A stretch of DNA of 26,559 nucleotides from Betaproteobacteria bacterium. GTDB lineage: Bacteria; Pseudomonadota; Gammaproteobacteria; Burkholderiales; Burkholderiaceae_E. The DNA lies in contig RFPW01000008.1 of NCBI GenBank assembly GCA_009925965.1, positions 1 through 26,559 on the forward strand, in the 5' to 3' direction. The notes below the pieces were generated by a model. The model worked only from the letters and a program-made list of their open reading frames with translations, was not told the DNA's origin and made no database searches. This document shows positions 1-9,058 of the stretch, in pieces; the first letter of the stretch is position 1; the number at the start of each line of letters is the position of its first letter. Made by a program: the position numbers and the translations under genes.

Positions 1-206
1 TTGAGGATCGCGGTCAGTTTCGGGATGTCCTTGAGCAGACCGTCTACCGTGCCGGGAGGCAGCTTGGCGAACGCATCGTCGGTGGGGGCAAAAACGGTGA
101 ACGGACCGGCACCTTTGAGGGTGTCAATTAGGCCTGCCGCGGTGAGGGCTGCGGCCAGCGTCTTGAAATGACCGTCGGCAACAGCAACATCGATAAGGGT
201 ATTCAT
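1..206 (-). CDS. Fasciclin (FAS1) domain protein, 3' part missing
   Basis: Reading leftwards from an ATG at 204-206, 68 codons are open to the window edge, so the C-terminal part lies outside. The start MNTLIDVAVADGHFKTL, then GAGPFTVFAPTDDAFAKLP and a following KDIPKLTAIL segment, are the hallmark H1 motif and surroundings of FAS1 (fasciclin/beta-Ig-H3) domains. No signal peptide is visible; the domain starts at the first residue, as in many small single-domain bacterial FAS1 proteins. The family is linked to adhesion or cell-surface roles, but the function of this one is unknown. A Shine-Dalgarno-like GAAGGAAAA sits about 6 nt before the ATG. It lies 235 bp downstream of the lipid synthase operon on the same strand, so it may have its own promoter or receive read-through. 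Confidence 0.85.
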   Translation of the reverse strand, partial: MNTLIDVAVADGHFKTLAAALTAAGLIDTLKGAGPFTVFAPTDDAFAKLPPGTVDGLLKDIPKLTAIL

Positions 207-441
207 GGGATTTTCCTTCGGTTGAGTTGATGCCGCGCCCCGATTGCGGGGTGCCCTGCACGATCGGATGTCTGCAGGATTTGCGGCAAGGACCGAATCT
301 ACTGCTGCGAATACGGCCGGTCTGTAAGTTGGTGCACAGTTTGATGGCAATCCCTATATCGATCCCCCGACTCCTCCTCGAACGGGTTGTCAATGCGCTG
401 GGCCAAATAGCGGTGCTACTTGGCGTTGTTACTGAGCGCTG
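207..441. other. Spacer between synthase operon and fasciclin gene
   Basis: No credible gene is visible here. It holds a hairpin at 235-254 (arms GCGCCCCG and CGGGGTGC, loop ATTG) in the leader of the fasciclin gene. On the minus strand the hairpin is not followed by a T-run, so it is not a canonical intrinsic terminator. A TTGACA hexamer reads on the minus strand near 390, but I could not find a well-spaced -10 box, so no promoter is called. Confidence 0.5.
235..254. repeat. Inverted repeat (8-bp stem, 4-nt loop)
   Basis: Arms 235-242 and 247-254 pair over 8 bp including one G-U. It lies about 30 nt upstream of the fasciclin start and could be a leader structure or a weak terminator of the upstream operon. 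There is no U-tract on either side. Confidence 0.4.
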
Positions 442-458
442 TTACTGAGCGCTGTTAC
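428..458. repeat. 13-bp tandem repeat across the synthase stop codon
   Basis: The unit GTTACTGAGCGCT occurs at 428-440 and 441-453, with a third partial copy at 454-458. The TAA stop of the large synthase gene (442-444) lies in the second copy. The duplication therefore adds only untranslated sequence and does not change the protein end (GNSAQ). It looks like a recent slippage duplication. Confidence 0.75.
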
Positions 459-3400
459 CGAGCAAACTGCTCGCAAACGCCTCGAGCCACTGGTCTTGCG
501 GCGACTTGCCGACGGATAGCTTCCCTGTCGCTCGCGCCGCGAGCAATCGAGCCGTGGGTTCACTCGGGTCGGCAAGCTTCGACAATGCGATGAGCGCAAC
601 GGCGTTCGTGAGCGAGGCGCCGCTTTTCTTTTGCCACTGCGCAACCTCGCGCTCGAGCGCCGCGTTCGGCGGGCTTGGCACTTCGTCGTCCGGAGAACCT
701 CCGAGCGCGTTGAGCGCCCCGAGCACAGCGTCCTTTCGTTCACGAAGCTGCATTCGAGAAAGAGCGTCTGGCGGAATCGGATCGCCAACAAAGAATGTTT
801 GCGCTCCAAAACCGACAGGAAATTCGAGCCGCGTCTCAAGCGGGTCAATGGGCAGACCGCCAACGAAGCGAAGTGGGACAACGGGCACTCCCGCTGAGAA
901 CGCGACGTCGAGTAGCGCGCTGCTGAGCTTCGTCGTGGGAGTCCGACAAGAGAGCGCGCGCGTTCCTTCGATGTGGACCATCGCGCTTCGCTCGCCGCGT
1001 CGTAGCCCATCGGCGATGGAATCGAACTGCTTCACCATCGCATTTGGGTCGTCGCGGTCGACAAAGAGTGTCAGCTCAGGGTCGCGTACGCCGGGGTAAC
1101 GTGCATTGAGCGCGATGAACTTTCCAATCCACGAGTCGCGGTGGTCGCCTTTGGCGAGCACTGTCGTGGGCTTGCCCGTCAACGTACTCAGGAGCACCGA
1201 CGCGAGCACGGACTCGACGCCGACTTGGTGGTTTGCGACGAACAAACACGGCGTTGCAGCAAGCGCACGCGCCGTTTGCGCAGTCTCCAAAACGACGTTG
1301 GCAACGAACGTCTGAATGAGCGCTGCGTACAAGTCTTCCATCGGCCAGCCGGAGACGCCGGTCAGCCGAGCCCAGGTTTCACGGACGCGCTCGAGCGCCA
1401 TATGCGGGGCGCCGACACTCTTGACGGCTACGTCCTTTGCAGTCGACTTCACATCGACGTCGTAAACCCGAAGCGGACAAAGTTGATCGAACGCGCTCGA
1501 CAAATCATCACTGACCCAAACACGAGACGGGTGCACATGCGCTTGAGCTGCGACGTGTTCTCGCACGGCGATCGCCTCGGCCTTACGAGACTCTTCGCCT
1601 ACCGACAGGGCGTAGGCACTCGCAAGCGTTCCAGGAAACCAGTCGCTCGCGGCGACATCACCCCGAGACACGCGTGTGACGCCCTTCGCGAAGGTGGCGA
1701 GCGAAACACCCTCCGCGCGGCTGCCGCCGAGAAATGCGCGACGGCTTGCCGACGGGGCGCGCCCGATTGGCCCCTTCGGAACGAGCACCTCGGTGAGCAA
1801 GAACTCGATCGCAACGCGCCCGTCGACGATCGCCTGAACGTGCGTTGTCGGGAAACGGCGCGTGTCGTCGAGCCCAACGAAATGCGCTTCGACGCGTACG
1901 ATGCCCATCCTGGGCAGAGGCTCGTAGAGCTTCATGCCATCGATGCGATGCGGATAGGCGACGACGTCGTTTCCAACCTCCTTCGACCACTGCGAAAACG
2001 CCGTATGCGGAATGGCGTGCGTCATCGCGTCGAGGACGCCTTGGTGCAGCGCGCCGTGCGGAACGCTCCCCTTCGTCACGTCGATCACAGCCGACGAGCC
2101 ATTCGTCCCGACGGACAGCTCAGTCACGTAATGAAACGCGGGGCCATGAAACAAAGACCCGTCGTCGTAAAAGCCGCGAACGACCTTCGGTTTGGTGACG
2201 GCGGCAAAAGGCTTTGGCGCCTCACCGTTAGGCACAAACGAAACGAGACCGGTTGCGACAGGTTCGAAGCGCGAAAGCTCGGCCGTTTTCGCGTCGCGGA
2301 ATGCGAGGAGCGTGACGAATACAGAGTCTGCGCCATGCGCCTCGACCGTGGTTAGCAGCTCGGTGGGTTTGGTGATCGCCAACCAGCGGAGTACCTTCAC
2401 ATCGTCGAGCGAGGCGACCTTACGGCCCGTCCTTGCATGCGCGGCTGCCGCGATTCGGTCGACCATCGACATCATGGGAAGCGCGGGAACGACGTAGGTC
2501 GGACAGTGGTCGGCGAGCCAGTGATCCTTGGCGGGGTCGAGCAACTCATGACGATTCGTCTGAATTGCACGTCGCGGAACCGAGCCTGCGCGCACGCGCA
2601 TGCCGAGATTCTCGACTTGATAGATGCGTTTGCCGTCCACCCAAAGCCACGCGTTGGCGATCACGAAAGGACCGTGATCGTCCGTACCGACTTGGAGAAT
2701 CTCCGCCTCGCTCGTGATCAGGCGATTAGTGGGCGTGACTTGCCCCCGGTACTTCCACTTCGTCGCGCAGCCAAGCATCACAGGCTCAAAGTGCGCGTCG
2801 GTGATACAGGCCGTCATACCGGTCTCGAGCATGAAGAACTGGAGCAACTGGCAGAGCGCTTCGACGCCGAGGGAGCCGGGCTGCACGGGGTCCTGGAAGA
2901 AGTGCGCTTTAAAGAACCACTCGTCCGGTTTGACGTCTTTTTCGCCGCGCAAATAGCCGAGATTCTTCGACCCGCCTTGTGGCCAAAGCCCGGTGATGCG
3001 GTCAACCATGCAGAGCATCTCCTCGGCGAGCCTCGGTCCCGGGGTGTGAGCGCGACGACGCTCCGCAAGCTCGACGAGGACGTTCGAAGGCTGCACGACG
3101 CGCGAGCGGTGCTCGGCGGAAACGGGGAGCCCCGCCTGATCTTTGAACGCTTCCATCGGGAAGAATCCGAAGACCGTGTCCATCTTGTAGACCGACACAT
3201 CGCCGACAAAGCTCTCAACGTCGAACGAGACAATCGTCATGCCCGAGGACTGCGAAAGGCGCGTGAGCTTCGCGCGCGTCACGAGCGGCCCGGTCGAAGG
3301 AAGGATCTCATGCGTGAGCGTGCCTACGCCGTCGAGGTTGCGAAACAGCAGGTCAATATCCGAGGCGCGTGCACAACCGACATAAGAGGCGAGCCAACCG

Positions 3401-6400
3401 CAAGGCTGAAGCGCCGCCTCCATGAGCACGCAAAACGGCATCGTCGGATGGCCGTTCTCGTCGAAATACCAAACTTGCTCGGGCACGTCGTAGACGACCT
3501 CGACGGAACTCCCTTGCTCTAGCGCACCCACGCCGCCTTCGACCTTCGAGATGCGCGACATGAAGTGGTAAGGGGGCCCGGGCAAACGGGCAACGCGACG
3601 CGGACTGTCGAAGACTTCGTAGAACGGTCCGAACGCCTCCGACGGCTTGCCCCACGCGCAAGCGAGCAGCGAGCGATAGTCGAACGCGAAGCCGTCGACG
3701 GACGCGACGGGCCCGCTGTCTGTGTAGCCGACGAGACCGCCGAGGCGCGGAAGCGCAGCCCCGCTGAGATCTTCGCCCGCCTGGTACTGGGCCGAAGCGC
3801 CGCCGTCTTGCCAGCGCGAGAGTGGCCAATCCGGTACGAGACGCAACGAAACGCGCCGCGCATGGAACGCTTTGCGTCCATCGACGGTGCAGAGCAAGTC
3901 TGCCGTGATCGTCGGCGTGTCGCCGTCTTGAACTTCCGCGACGAACACTTCGTACGTGAGCTTCTTGCTCGTCGGCTTCACTTGTCCGCGGCAACGCATC
4001 ACGAACTTTTCTTCTGTCGCAGGCTCGAAGCGGTAGCCGTCGCGGCCGAGCGTGAAGCCCATCGCCGTGAGGTAGACGGAGAGCGCCTGCGCGCAGCCCT
4101 CAAACATCAGCGTGCCCGGCATGCACGGGTCGTTCTTGAAGTGGCCGTCGAAGTACCAATCGTTCGGCGAGATGTCGGCCTCGCCCTTCAGATACCCGCG
4201 CTTCCACGGGCCACCTTCGGGATCAATCGTCACGACGCGCTGAAGGAAGAGCATGTCGCCGCCCGCGATGCGCGGCGTGCGGACGTGCGCACTGGCCGCC
4301 TCGAACCCTTCGCCGAACGTGTCCGCGACGTCTCCACGCGCGAACGCTTCGAGGTCTGCGCGAGAGAGTGCGCGTTTCGACGTGAGCACGTGCGGCGCGG
4401 CGAGTGGAGCCGACGCTGGCGGAACGTCCGCCATCGGGTCCCAAAGAATGCCCGCGGAGTTTGCGAGTTCCTCGTCCGTGAAGAAGCCCGCTTGCCCACC
4501 GCGCACCGACAACCGCAACTTGCCATCGACGAAGCAGTCGTAGTGGAAGAAAAAGAGACGAACCTCTCCTTGGTTCGCATGGCTGTCGACGTGAATCGCG
4601 TAGTGAAGCGTCTCGCCAACTTTCGGGAGCGAACCGTGGTACGTGAGCTCACAACCCAGCAGGCGATACACTCGCTCGCCGCGATTGAGCCAATCGGCGC
4701 CCATCCAGCTGATGAGCAAGAGGTCCGCTTGACCGGACTCGATGGTGATACCGCACGGCATGCGACCCTCGGGCGTGAGGTACCAACTGTCGGCGCGAAC
4801 GTCCGTCTCCGTCCAGATCGTGCCTTTTCCCATGACGCCAGGTTTGGCGTCGATACCGAGCACACGGTCGGCGAGGAGCAGCGGCGGCTCGGGCATGCGC
4901 ACCTGCCGCGAGAAGCCATCTTGAAGCTCGAATTGAGGGCCGAAAAGCGTCGAAATTTTGCCGCGTGAGAGGTGCTCGAGGTCTTTACGGTCATACGACG
5001 GCCCGGGATACGTGCGCGCCGTCGCGGCGATCTCGGCGACAGACTCGGCAACCACAAACGGCGCGGGGGCGGAGGGGGCCGTCGCAACGATCAGAGCCTC
5101 GCTCAAACGTTCTGGAGCTGTATCGCCGGACGGATCACTCGCGAGCGCTGCGTAGGCAACGATAAGTTGTTGCGTTGCAATGGCCTGCATCTCCATGAAC
5201 CTCGAGTGCATCGCGGCTTGGTAGTGGAGCATTTGCTTATGCACCGTCGCGACGTCCTGAAGCAGCAGAACCGGCGCGTCGAACAGCGTCGCCTCGCGCA
5301 CCGCCATGGAGAACTCGGATACGTCGACGACGGTCGACGAAAATTCGGGGTCAGGCAAATCGAACACCGATGCGAGCGGTGGGGCGGGAACCTGCTGCGT
5401 TGTGTGGGACATGAGGCTCGGTAGGGAAACGGGCGCCGGATGCGCGGCGAAATCACGGTAAATCGATGCCGCCGGACGCTGAACCTGCTCGGCGCGAAGG
5501 GGTCCAAAGAATTTCTCGAGATCAACGTCGATGCCGGCGGCGACGAGAGCGGCGACCGCATTGGCGACGGTACGCAAAGACGAGCGTCCCATCGCATCGA
5601 GACTCACCGCGAGGTGCTCGCGTTCTCCGAGAATGCTTCGCACCCAGGAGGTCGCTCGCCCGCGCGGGCCGTGCTCGACAAAAACGCGAACACCGTCCGC
5701 GTACGCCTGTTCGATGGTGCTCGGAAAGTCGAGTGTAGTCAGCGCCTGGTTCGTGATGGCCTCGGCGGCCTTGTCACTCGTCGGTACGAAAGCCTGCTCG
5801 AAACCGTTCGAGTAAAACCGTACGCCATCGACGGGTTTCACGTTGCGACGGTGCAGCTTCCACCACGCTTCGCGCTCGACACCGACGACCGGACAATGCG
5901 CGATCATGTCGTAGCGGAGTGAGATCGCGCGGTGGTCGCCTAGCTTCGCGACAACGCGCGCGCACGCTTGCTCGTCGCCGGCGATGACGCAGTCCCCTGG
6001 CGCATTGATGATTGAAAGAAAAGCGAGTGGTTCGCCTTCTAGCGCCGCGCGAACCTCGCCCGCAGATGCTGCGACGCTAAACGACACCCACTTCGAAAAT
6101 GGGGTACCAACTCGCTTCGCGTAACGTTGGGCGGCAGACCACGGCGCGCACAGATCCGACTGAAAAAGTAGCCCCTCCGCGCCATCGCAGATCATCTGAT
6201 CAATGTCGTTCCAGGCGCGAAACGCGAAGAGCGCGTTCGACTCGCCGGACGAATATCCGATGGCTGCGGTCGGCTTGAGGCCGAGCGTGCCAAGTGTGAG
6301 GGCTGCGTGCGTCTGTGTGATCAGGGACGCGCCCCAGAGCTGATCGAGCGGATGCTCAGGAATGCCATTCGGCCATGTGAGCCAAGTGTGGGGAACGTCG

Positions 6401-9042
6401 CCCATACGTGCGGCGGTCGCGGCAAACAAGTCAGGCGCCGCGAGAAACAAATCGCGGCCCATCCCTGAATATGACGCGCCCGCGCCGGCAAAGACGAACG
6501 CCATCTCGCCATCGATTCGCTTCTCGCGAAACGCGACGCCTTCGGGCGACGGGCCACCGAGAGTCAACCACGCGCACGCTTGCTTCGCCTTCGCCGCAAG
6601 TTCCTCGTCCGACGCGGCAACGATGGCGAGCGTCGCCGAGCCGACGCTGGAGCGAAAATCCCCGCACGTAAGCTTATCGACGACGGCGCCCCGACTCGCT
6701 CCGCGGATCACGTGAATACGAGGGAGGTCTCCACAGACAAACGGCGAGTGGTCCGCTGCAGCAAATGTGACGGACGTTTTTGCCCCTAAAAGCGGGGTAG
6801 AAACGACGCCAACGCGGGAGCGCCCCAGGCGCGGGTCGGCAGCCTCATGCGCTGACGGCTGCGCTTGGTGGTGTAGCGAGAGAACCGCCGCGGCCGCGTC
6901 GACCATCCCGGCAGCAGCGTGCGCAGAGCCGAGCCGCTCGGTTAGCGAAGTTGCAAAATCCGCGTTGCCGAAGACATCGGATTTCGAATTGGGAGCGACG
7001 TCATCGTCGAGCAGAGCGAGCACCGTGTGCCCGAGGCGACGCGCGTCATCGAGGCGCTCAAGCACCATCACGATCGCCGCGTCCGCTGGTATCGCGGTTC
7101 TGTCGAGTGACGCGAGTGCGAACTGATGCACGCTCTCGTGAGAAAGGTCAACCGCACCGACAACGGCGGCATCCGCGTCATTGAAGGCAAGCGCGTTGGC
7201 AGCGATTTGCAGCGCGACGAGACCGGACGATTCTTCGGCCGACACAGAGAAGCTCGCGCCGCGAAGGTCGAGCTGACTACTCACTCGATTGGCAGGCATG
7301 TTGGGCATCGTGCCGAGAACCGCCGCAGCAGTGAGAGGCGGCGCGAAGGCGTCTTTCACGGTATCGATGAGCCGATCGTCCAGGGCCTGTGCAAGCGAAG
7401 CGTGTGCGCGCCAACGCGATCCATACCGCGTGATCTCAGCGTCGCAGCCCATACCGATCACCGTGATGGTGCGGTCCTGCGGCAACTCCACTTTCGCTGC
7501 GGCCTCGCGCGCGGCTTCGAGCACGAGCAACTGTTGCGGCAGCGTATCGGCAAGGTCGTTCGGCGGGAACTTAAGCCCCTCGAGATTCACCCGCACGTAC
7601 TCGCGACGCGCGTCGCCTCTCTCTGCCGAGAACAGCGTGCAAGCGAAATCCTCCGCGCTCTCACCGTTGCCCGTCCGCGCACCGAGCGCAACGACGGCGA
7701 CGCGAGGTCGTGAGGCCGGAGTCAGCGCCGAAAACGCGGGGCGCTTTTCGTCTAAAGCCTCGACGACGAGGTGCGCGTTGTTTCCGCCAAAGCCGAAGGC
7801 GCTAATGCCGGCTCGACGCGGGCCCACCCACTCTTCGGCCGCTGTGAGCAGTCGGAACGGACTTTTCGCGAACGCGCCAATATGCGTGGACTGGTCCTCA
7901 ACGTGCAGTTGAGGCGGTCGCACCCGCGCCTCGAAAGCGCCGAGTACTTTGATGAGGCCTGCGGCGCCCGCGGCCGTTATGAGGTGCCCGAGATTGCTCT
8001 TGAGCGAGCCCATCGGCACGTCAGACGCACCGGCGAAAACGCGCGCGGTGCTTCGCACTTCGGTCGCGTCTCCGATCGGTGTGCCGGTCGCGTGACACTC
8101 GAGGAGGCCGACGTCGCGCGGGTCGATAGCCGCCATTTCGTAGGCCGCACGAATCGCCCGCTCCTGACCGTCTTCCGACGGCACAAGAAGGCCTCGCCCG
8201 CGACCGTCGTTGGAAAGGCCGACGCCACGAATTACGCCGAACACCCTGTGGCCCGCGGCCACTGCGTCTTCGAGCCGCTCGAGCATGACGAGCGCTGCGC
8301 CCTCGGCAGGCAGGAGGCCGTCGGCGTCACGGTGGAACGGTCGCGATTGTCCCGTACGACTCAGCGCATCGAGCGCAGTAAAGCCGACGTGAAGGAACAA
8401 ATCGTCCGCGCGATTAACGGCGCCAGCGAGCATGAAGTCGGCTGACCGATTGTGGAGGCGATCACACGCGAGTTTGATCGCATAGAGCGACGATGCGCAC
8501 GCGGCGTCGAGGCTGAAGGCTCCACGTCCGAGGCCGAGCGCTTGCGCTGCGAACAGTGCGGGCATACCGGAGCCGAAACGGTGATACGGATGCACCGCAC
8601 TCGCCCGCTGCCAATAGAAATCTTCAGCGAACCGCGCCATCGACTCCGACGGGAAACCCAAGTTCCCGAGCACGAGGCCCGTGCGTAAAGCAAGGTCTTT
8701 GCTGGACGACGCTGGAACTTGAGAGATGCACTCACGCCCGCAGTGAAGGACCCACTGAAAGAGCGGGTCGAGCGATCCGACGAGCGAAGCATCGGCCGCG
8801 AAACCACTCGGGTCGAACAGTTGACCGAAACCTTCGACGTAGCCACCCGCTTCGCAGAACGTATGGTCGGTACGTTTTTCGCCGATGCCAACGACCTCAG
8901 CCCGCCTCACACCCCATCGCGAGTTGTCCGCACGCGAAACGCTGCTACGCCGCTCAAGGACATTACGAAAGAGCGTATCGGGATCGGGCGCGTCGGGAAG
9001 AACGCAAGCGCGCGCGACGATGGCGATGGGGGCGAAACGCAT
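442..9042 (-). CDS. Pfa-type megasynthase: KS-CLF-AT-DH-DH-DH'-acyltransferase
   Basis: This 2866-residue enzyme is the PfaC/Pfa3-like subunit of an iterative lipid synthase. KS1 spans about 1-435, with Cys182 in DAACASS, His317 in ECHATGT and His353 in SNLGHL. A chain-length-factor KS spans about 445-760, where the nucleophile region reads SAEESSG and the Cys is lost. An AT spans about 845-1180 with Ser931 in GYSSGE. A helical linker follows (1240-1300). Two FabA-like double hot-dog dehydratases lie at about 1350-1735 (active half His1634/Glu1648) and 1780-2150 (active half His2047/Glu2061). A PKS-type DH lies at about 2160-2420 (His2179, FHGPAF at 2298-2303, Asp2338 in DAMTH). A glycerolipid-acyltransferase-like domain lies at about 2560-2770 (NH at 2604-2605, EGTR at 2692-2695, VPVVPLRFVG at 2719-2728). 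The ATG lies 16 nt after the KR-DH stop, so it is co-transcribed. Role by homology: chain extension, length control, dehydration or isomerisation, and transfer to a lipid acceptor. The product is unknown. Confidence 0.93.
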   Translation of the reverse strand: MRFAPIAIVARACVLPDAPDPDTLFRNVLERRSSVSRADNSRWGVRRAEVVGIGEKRTDHTFCEAGGYVEGFGQLFDPSGFAADASLVGSLDPLFQWVLHCGRECISQVPASSSKDLALRTGLVLGNLGFPSESMARFAEDFYWQRASAVHPYHRFGSGMPALFAAQALGLGRGAFSLDAACASSLYAIKLACDRLHNRSADFMLAGAVNRADDLFLHVGFTALDALSRTGQSRPFHRDADGLLPAEGAALVMLERLEDAVAAGHRVFGVIRGVGLSNDGRGRGLLVPSEDGQERAIRAAYEMAAIDPRDVGLLECHATGTPIGDATEVRSTARVFAGASDVPMGSLKSNLGHLITAAGAAGLIKVLGAFEARVRPPQLHVEDQSTHIGAFAKSPFRLLTAAEEWVGPRRAGISAFGFGGNNAHLVVEALDEKRPAFSALTPASRPRVAVVALGARTGNGESAEDFACTLFSAERGDARREYVRVNLEGLKFPPNDLADTLPQQLLVLEAAREAAAKVELPQDRTITVIGMGCDAEITRYGSRWRAHASLAQALDDRLIDTVKDAFAPPLTAAAVLGTMPNMPANRVSSQLDLRGASFSVSAEESSGLVALQIAANALAFNDADAAVVGAVDLSHESVHQFALASLDRTAIPADAAIVMVLERLDDARRLGHTVLALLDDDVAPNSKSDVFGNADFATSLTERLGSAHAAAGMVDAAAAVLSLHHQAQPSAHEAADPRLGRSRVGVVSTPLLGAKTSVTFAAADHSPFVCGDLPRIHVIRGASRGAVVDKLTCGDFRSSVGSATLAIVAASDEELAAKAKQACAWLTLGGPSPEGVAFREKRIDGEMAFVFAGAGASYSGMGRDLFLAAPDLFAATAARMGDVPHTWLTWPNGIPEHPLDQLWGASLITQTHAALTLGTLGLKPTAAIGYSSGESNALFAFRAWNDIDQMICDGAEGLLFQSDLCAPWSAAQRYAKRVGTPFSKWVSFSVAASAGEVRAALEGEPLAFLSIINAPGDCVIAGDEQACARVVAKLGDHRAISLRYDMIAHCPVVGVEREAWWKLHRRNVKPVDGVRFYSNGFEQAFVPTSDKAAEAITNQALTTLDFPSTIEQAYADGVRVFVEHGPRGRATSWVRSILGEREHLAVSLDAMGRSSLRTVANAVAALVAAGIDVDLEKFFGPLRAEQVQRPAASIYRDFAAHPAPVSLPSLMSHTTQQVPAPPLASVFDLPDPEFSSTVVDVSEFSMAVREATLFDAPVLLLQDVATVHKQMLHYQAAMHSRFMEMQAIATQQLIVAYAALASDPSGDTAPERLSEALIVATAPSAPAPFVVAESVAEIAATARTYPGPSYDRKDLEHLSRGKISTLFGPQFELQDGFSRQVRMPEPPLLLADRVLGIDAKPGVMGKGTIWTETDVRADSWYLTPEGRMPCGITIESGQADLLLISWMGADWLNRGERVYRLLGCELTYHGSLPKVGETLHYAIHVDSHANQGEVRLFFFHYDCFVDGKLRLSVRGGQAGFFTDEELANSAGILWDPMADVPPASAPLAAPHVLTSKRALSRADLEAFARGDVADTFGEGFEAASAHVRTPRIAGGDMLFLQRVVTIDPEGGPWKRGYLKGEADISPNDWYFDGHFKNDPCMPGTLMFEGCAQALSVYLTAMGFTLGRDGYRFEPATEEKFVMRCRGQVKPTSKKLTYEVFVAEVQDGDTPTITADLLCTVDGRKAFHARRVSLRLVPDWPLSRWQDGGASAQYQAGEDLSGAALPRLGGLVGYTDSGPVASVDGFAFDYRSLLACAWGKPSEAFGPFYEVFDSPRRVARLPGPPYHFMSRISKVEGGVGALEQGSSVEVVYDVPEQVWYFDENGHPTMPFCVLMEAALQPCGWLASYVGCARASDIDLLFRNLDGVGTLTHEILPSTGPLVTRAKLTRLSQSSGMTIVSFDVESFVGDVSVYKMDTVFGFFPMEAFKDQAGLPVSAEHRSRVVQPSNVLVELAERRRAHTPGPRLAEEMLCMVDRITGLWPQGGSKNLGYLRGEKDVKPDEWFFKAHFFQDPVQPGSLGVEALCQLLQFFMLETGMTACITDAHFEPVMLGCATKWKYRGQVTPTNRLITSEAEILQVGTDDHGPFVIANAWLWVDGKRIYQVENLGMRVRAGSVPRRAIQTNRHELLDPAKDHWLADHCPTYVVPALPMMSMVDRIAAAAHARTGRKVASLDDVKVLRWLAITKPTELLTTVEAHGADSVFVTLLAFRDAKTAELSRFEPVATGLVSFVPNGEAPKPFAAVTKPKVVRGFYDDGSLFHGPAFHYVTELSVGTNGSSAVIDVTKGSVPHGALHQGVLDAMTHAIPHTAFSQWSKEVGNDVVAYPHRIDGMKLYEPLPRMGIVRVEAHFVGLDDTRRFPTTHVQAIVDGRVAIEFLLTEVLVPKGPIGRAPSASRRAFLGGSRAEGVSLATFAKGVTRVSRGDVAASDWFPGTLASAYALSVGEESRKAEAIAVREHVAAQAHVHPSRVWVSDDLSSAFDQLCPLRVYDVDVKSTAKDVAVKSVGAPHMALERVRETWARLTGVSGWPMEDLYAALIQTFVANVVLETAQTARALAATPCLFVANHQVGVESVLASVLLSTLTGKPTTVLAKGDHRDSWIGKFIALNARYPGVRDPELTLFVDRDDPNAMVKQFDSIADGLRRGERSAMVHIEGTRALSCRTPTTKLSSALLDVAFSAGVPVVPLRFVGGLPIDPLETRLEFPVGFGAQTFFVGDPIPPDALSRMQLRERKDAVLGALNALGGSPDDEVPSPPNAALEREVAQWQKKSGASLTNAVALIALSKLADPSEPTARLLAARATGKLSVGKSPQDQWLEAFASSLLGNSAQ

Positions 9043-9058
9043 CTAGTTCTCTCGTACT

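Noticed and set aside
1141..5000. Long plus-strand open frames (404, 361, 467 codons) opposite the large synthase gene
   Set aside because: They are Arg/Ala/His-rich with no recognisable motifs and lie antisense to well-defined domains. They result from the GC-rich codon pattern of the true gene.
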